The notes beneath the pieces are model-generated. The model ran no database searches. It was not told where the DNA came from and was given only the letters and a program-made list of their open reading frames with translations. DNA of 6,965 nt from positions 1 through 6,965 of the forward strand of contig JAAXHY010000115.1 in assembly GCA_012270665.1 (NCBI GenBank), given 5' to 3'. Numbering within the stretch: the stretch's first letter is position 1; each line of letters starts with the position of its first letter. Made by a program: the position numbers and the translations under genes. The stretch is from Dehalococcoidia bacterium (GTDB lineage: Bacteria > Chloroflexota > Dehalococcoidia > SAR202 > UBA11138). This document shows, piece by piece, positions 5,843 through 6,965 of this stretch.

Positions 5843-6727
5843 CTATCCCCGCTCCTCAGACCGCGGCCCAAACGGCTCCGGCATGAAAGGCCCGTCCCGG
5901 ACCTCCAGAAATCCCCGCATCCCACGCTCCATCGCCGCATCCAGCATCTCACGCCGGTTGTAGTCCGGCCTCTGCGACGCATGAGCAATGGACGACAGCA
6001 GCCAGTTCGTCGTTATCGCGTTCCGCAGACCCATCATCTCAAGGCCCAGCGTCGCCACATACTTGTTCGCCGCTACCGTCTCCGGGCTGATCTTCGAGAT
6101 CCTCTCCGCCAGTCGGAACACTTCCTTCATCATCGCGTCCTTGTCCGCGAATACCTCGTTTACAAGACCGATTCTGAACGCCTCCCGCGCGTCAATGTGG
6201 TCTCCTGTCAGTGAATATCTCAGCGCATTCTTGTATCCTGCCATCAAAGCCCACAGAAAGCTCGTATTCGATATCTGACGCACCTCCGGCTGGGCGAACA
6301 CCGCGTCCTCCGAGCAGAACGTCATATCGCACGTCAGCGACAGCCACGTCCCTCCTCCCATGCACCAGCCATGCACGCACGCGATGACCGGCTTCGACAG
6401 CTCCAGGATATGCGTCTGATTCTTGAGCATATTCCGGTCATGGTAAAACCAACGCGACATATGGTCCGCCGCGCTCTGCCCATTCGGAATCATGGATACA
6501 GGGTCCGTCTCCCCGAACGAAGCTATATCATAGCCCGAGCTGAAGGCCCTGCCCGCTCCCTGAATTATGATCACTCTCGCCTCGGGATCCGCCTCCGCCA
6601 CGTCCAGCGCGTCGTGAAGATCCGCCTCCATCGGCTCCGTGATTGCGTTCAGCGTCTCAGGCCGGTTCAGCGTTATCAGCCGTATCGGGCCCCTGGTCTC
6701 GTACAGTATGAATTCGTATTCAGGCAA
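5843..6727 (-). CDS. Enoyl-CoA hydratase/isomerase family (crotonase-fold) protein
   Basis: The 294-residue product is a crotonase-fold enzyme acting on acyl-CoA thioesters. LITLNRPETLNAIT (17-30) is the family's opening signature. The two oxyanion-hole segments are RAFSSGYDIASF (60-71) and HGWCMGGGTWLSLTCD (119-134). AQPEV (145-149) carries Glu148, matching catalytic Glu164 of rat enoyl-CoA hydratase. The position matching the second hydratase glutamate (rat Glu144) is Trp128, so classical hydration is doubtful and an isomerase or other crotonase chemistry is more likely. LTGDHIDAREAFRIGLVNEVF (173-193) is the usual late signature. I chose the TTG at 6727 because GGAGG lies 6 nt upstream and the homologous region begins right after it. 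An ATG at 6784 would add 19 residues including a run of five arginines, which looks like untranslated leader. The exact substrate cannot be read from sequence. Confidence 0.93.
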   Translation of the reverse strand: MPEYEFILYETRGPIRLITLNRPETLNAITEPMEADLHDALDVAEADPEARVIIIQGAGRAFSSGYDIASFGETDPVSMIPNGQSAADHMSRWFYHDRNMLKNQTHILELSKPVIACVHGWCMGGGTWLSLTCDMTFCSEDAVFAQPEVRQISNTSFLWALMAGYKNALRYSLTGDHIDAREAFRIGLVNEVFADKDAMMKEVFRLAERISKISPETVAANKYVATLGLEMMGLRNAITTNWLLSSIAHASQRPDYNRREMLDAAMERGMRGFLEVRDGPFMPEPFGPRSEERG

Positions 6728-6733
6728 TCTGCG

Positions 6734-6738
6734 CCTCC
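6734..6738 (-). promoter_or_regulatory. Ribosome binding site that fixes the crotonase TTG start
   Basis: The minus strand reads GGAGG with exactly 6 nt before the TTG at 6727. This strong match favours the TTG over the in-frame upstream ATG at 6784. Confidence 0.75.
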
Positions 6739-6797
6739 GTCTGTCGTAAGTATGTCGTAGTCCGGGATAGTTCTCGCAACACATTCATCGCTCGCCT

Positions 6798-6806
6798 ACT
6801 ATACCA
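6798..6806 (-). promoter_or_regulatory. Candidate extended -10 promoter of the crotonase gene
   Basis: The minus strand reads TGGTATAGT, matching the extended -10 form TGnTATAAT at all but one position. No recognisable -35 is present at 16-18 bp. The start of transcription would be near 6791, about 64 nt before the TTG at 6727. The 203-bp divergent region 6728-6930 holds this site and signals for the plus-strand gene, and nothing else I can recognise. Confidence 0.4.
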
Positions 6807-6871
6807 AATCGCTTGCCCACCATACCTAAGGAACAGCGCAAGTTGTAGCCTCTAGTCCCGCGATGTTACGG

Positions 6872-6877
6872 TATATT
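6872..6877 (+). promoter_or_regulatory. Possible -10 element of the divergent plus-strand gene
   Basis: TATATT lies about 54 bp before the TTG at 6931. The nearest -35-like hexamer, TTGTAG (6843-6848), is 23 bp away, which is too far, and no TG extension is present. This is only a weak candidate. Confidence 0.2.
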
Positions 6878-6930
6878 CGCCGAGTGATTCCGGCTTCCAT
6901 TCAGCCAACTCTTTGAACTAGGAGATAACC

Positions 6931-6965
6931 TTGTCATCCCAATTCTTGAGCAACGAAGAGATAGT
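6931..6965 (+). CDS. 5' end of a divergent gene, product unknown (partial)
   Basis: AGGAG (6920-6924) stands 6 nt before a TTG that opens a frame running off the window edge. Eleven full codons are visible, reading MSSQFLSNEEI if the TTG initiates, with a twelfth codon begun. The strong ribosome site and spacing, the same arrangement as in the crotonase gene, are the main support. The short LSNEEI stretch resembles the N-terminus of phytanoyl-CoA dioxygenase-like proteins, but eleven residues cannot establish a family. The gene diverges from the crotonase gene across about 200 bp, so the two may share a regulatory region. Confidence 0.5.
   Translation, partial: MSSQFLSNEEI

Noticed and set aside
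6728..6784. 19-residue extension of the crotonase from an ATG at 6784
   Set aside because: It contains a run of five arginines and covers the GGAGG ribosome site that serves the TTG at 6727.

Overview
This window reads as ordinary bacterial chromosome, moderately GC-rich, with a small lower-GC accessory module at its left end. Six genes are complete and lie on the minus strand, so they are transcribed from right to left. A seventh gene is cut off at the right edge and points the opposite way. The combination of a phenylalanyl-tRNA synthetase operon, an acyl-CoA dehydrogenase homologue, a crotonase and frequent TTG starts would fit a Chloroflexota-like (SAR202/Dehalococcoidia-type) or other GC-rich environmental lineage. 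That placement is an inference with low confidence.

Right part (about 5840-6965): a crotonase-fold acyl-CoA enzyme (5843-6727) starts at a TTG behind a strong GGAGG ribosome site and a candidate extended -10 promoter. Diverging from it, the first 11 codons of a plus-strand gene begin at TTG 6931. Middle part (2133-5827): a near-consensus sigma70 promoter lies just before pheS. It should drive pheS and pheT, which encode the alpha and beta subunits of phenylalanyl-tRNA synthetase. A GC-rich perfect hairpin sits in the 89-bp gap between them. Only 22 bp after pheT comes an acyl-CoA dehydrogenase-like gene (941-2110), probably read from the same transcript. It appears to lack the usual FAD-contact and catalytic motifs.

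Left part (16-858): two short genes overlap by a GTGA start/stop junction. The first encodes an acidic 101-residue protein of no family I can name. The second encodes a basic HEPN-like (UPF0332-like) protein. Hand-counted lines here are about 48-50% GC, against 57-62% in sampled lines of the pheT and crotonase genes. The module has its own candidate extended -10 promoter and a 10-bp inverted repeat around it. It resembles a toxin-antitoxin or RNA-targeting pair and is the best candidate in the window for an undescribed system.

No tRNA, rRNA, insertion sequence, CRISPR array or convincing intrinsic terminator at a gene end was seen.
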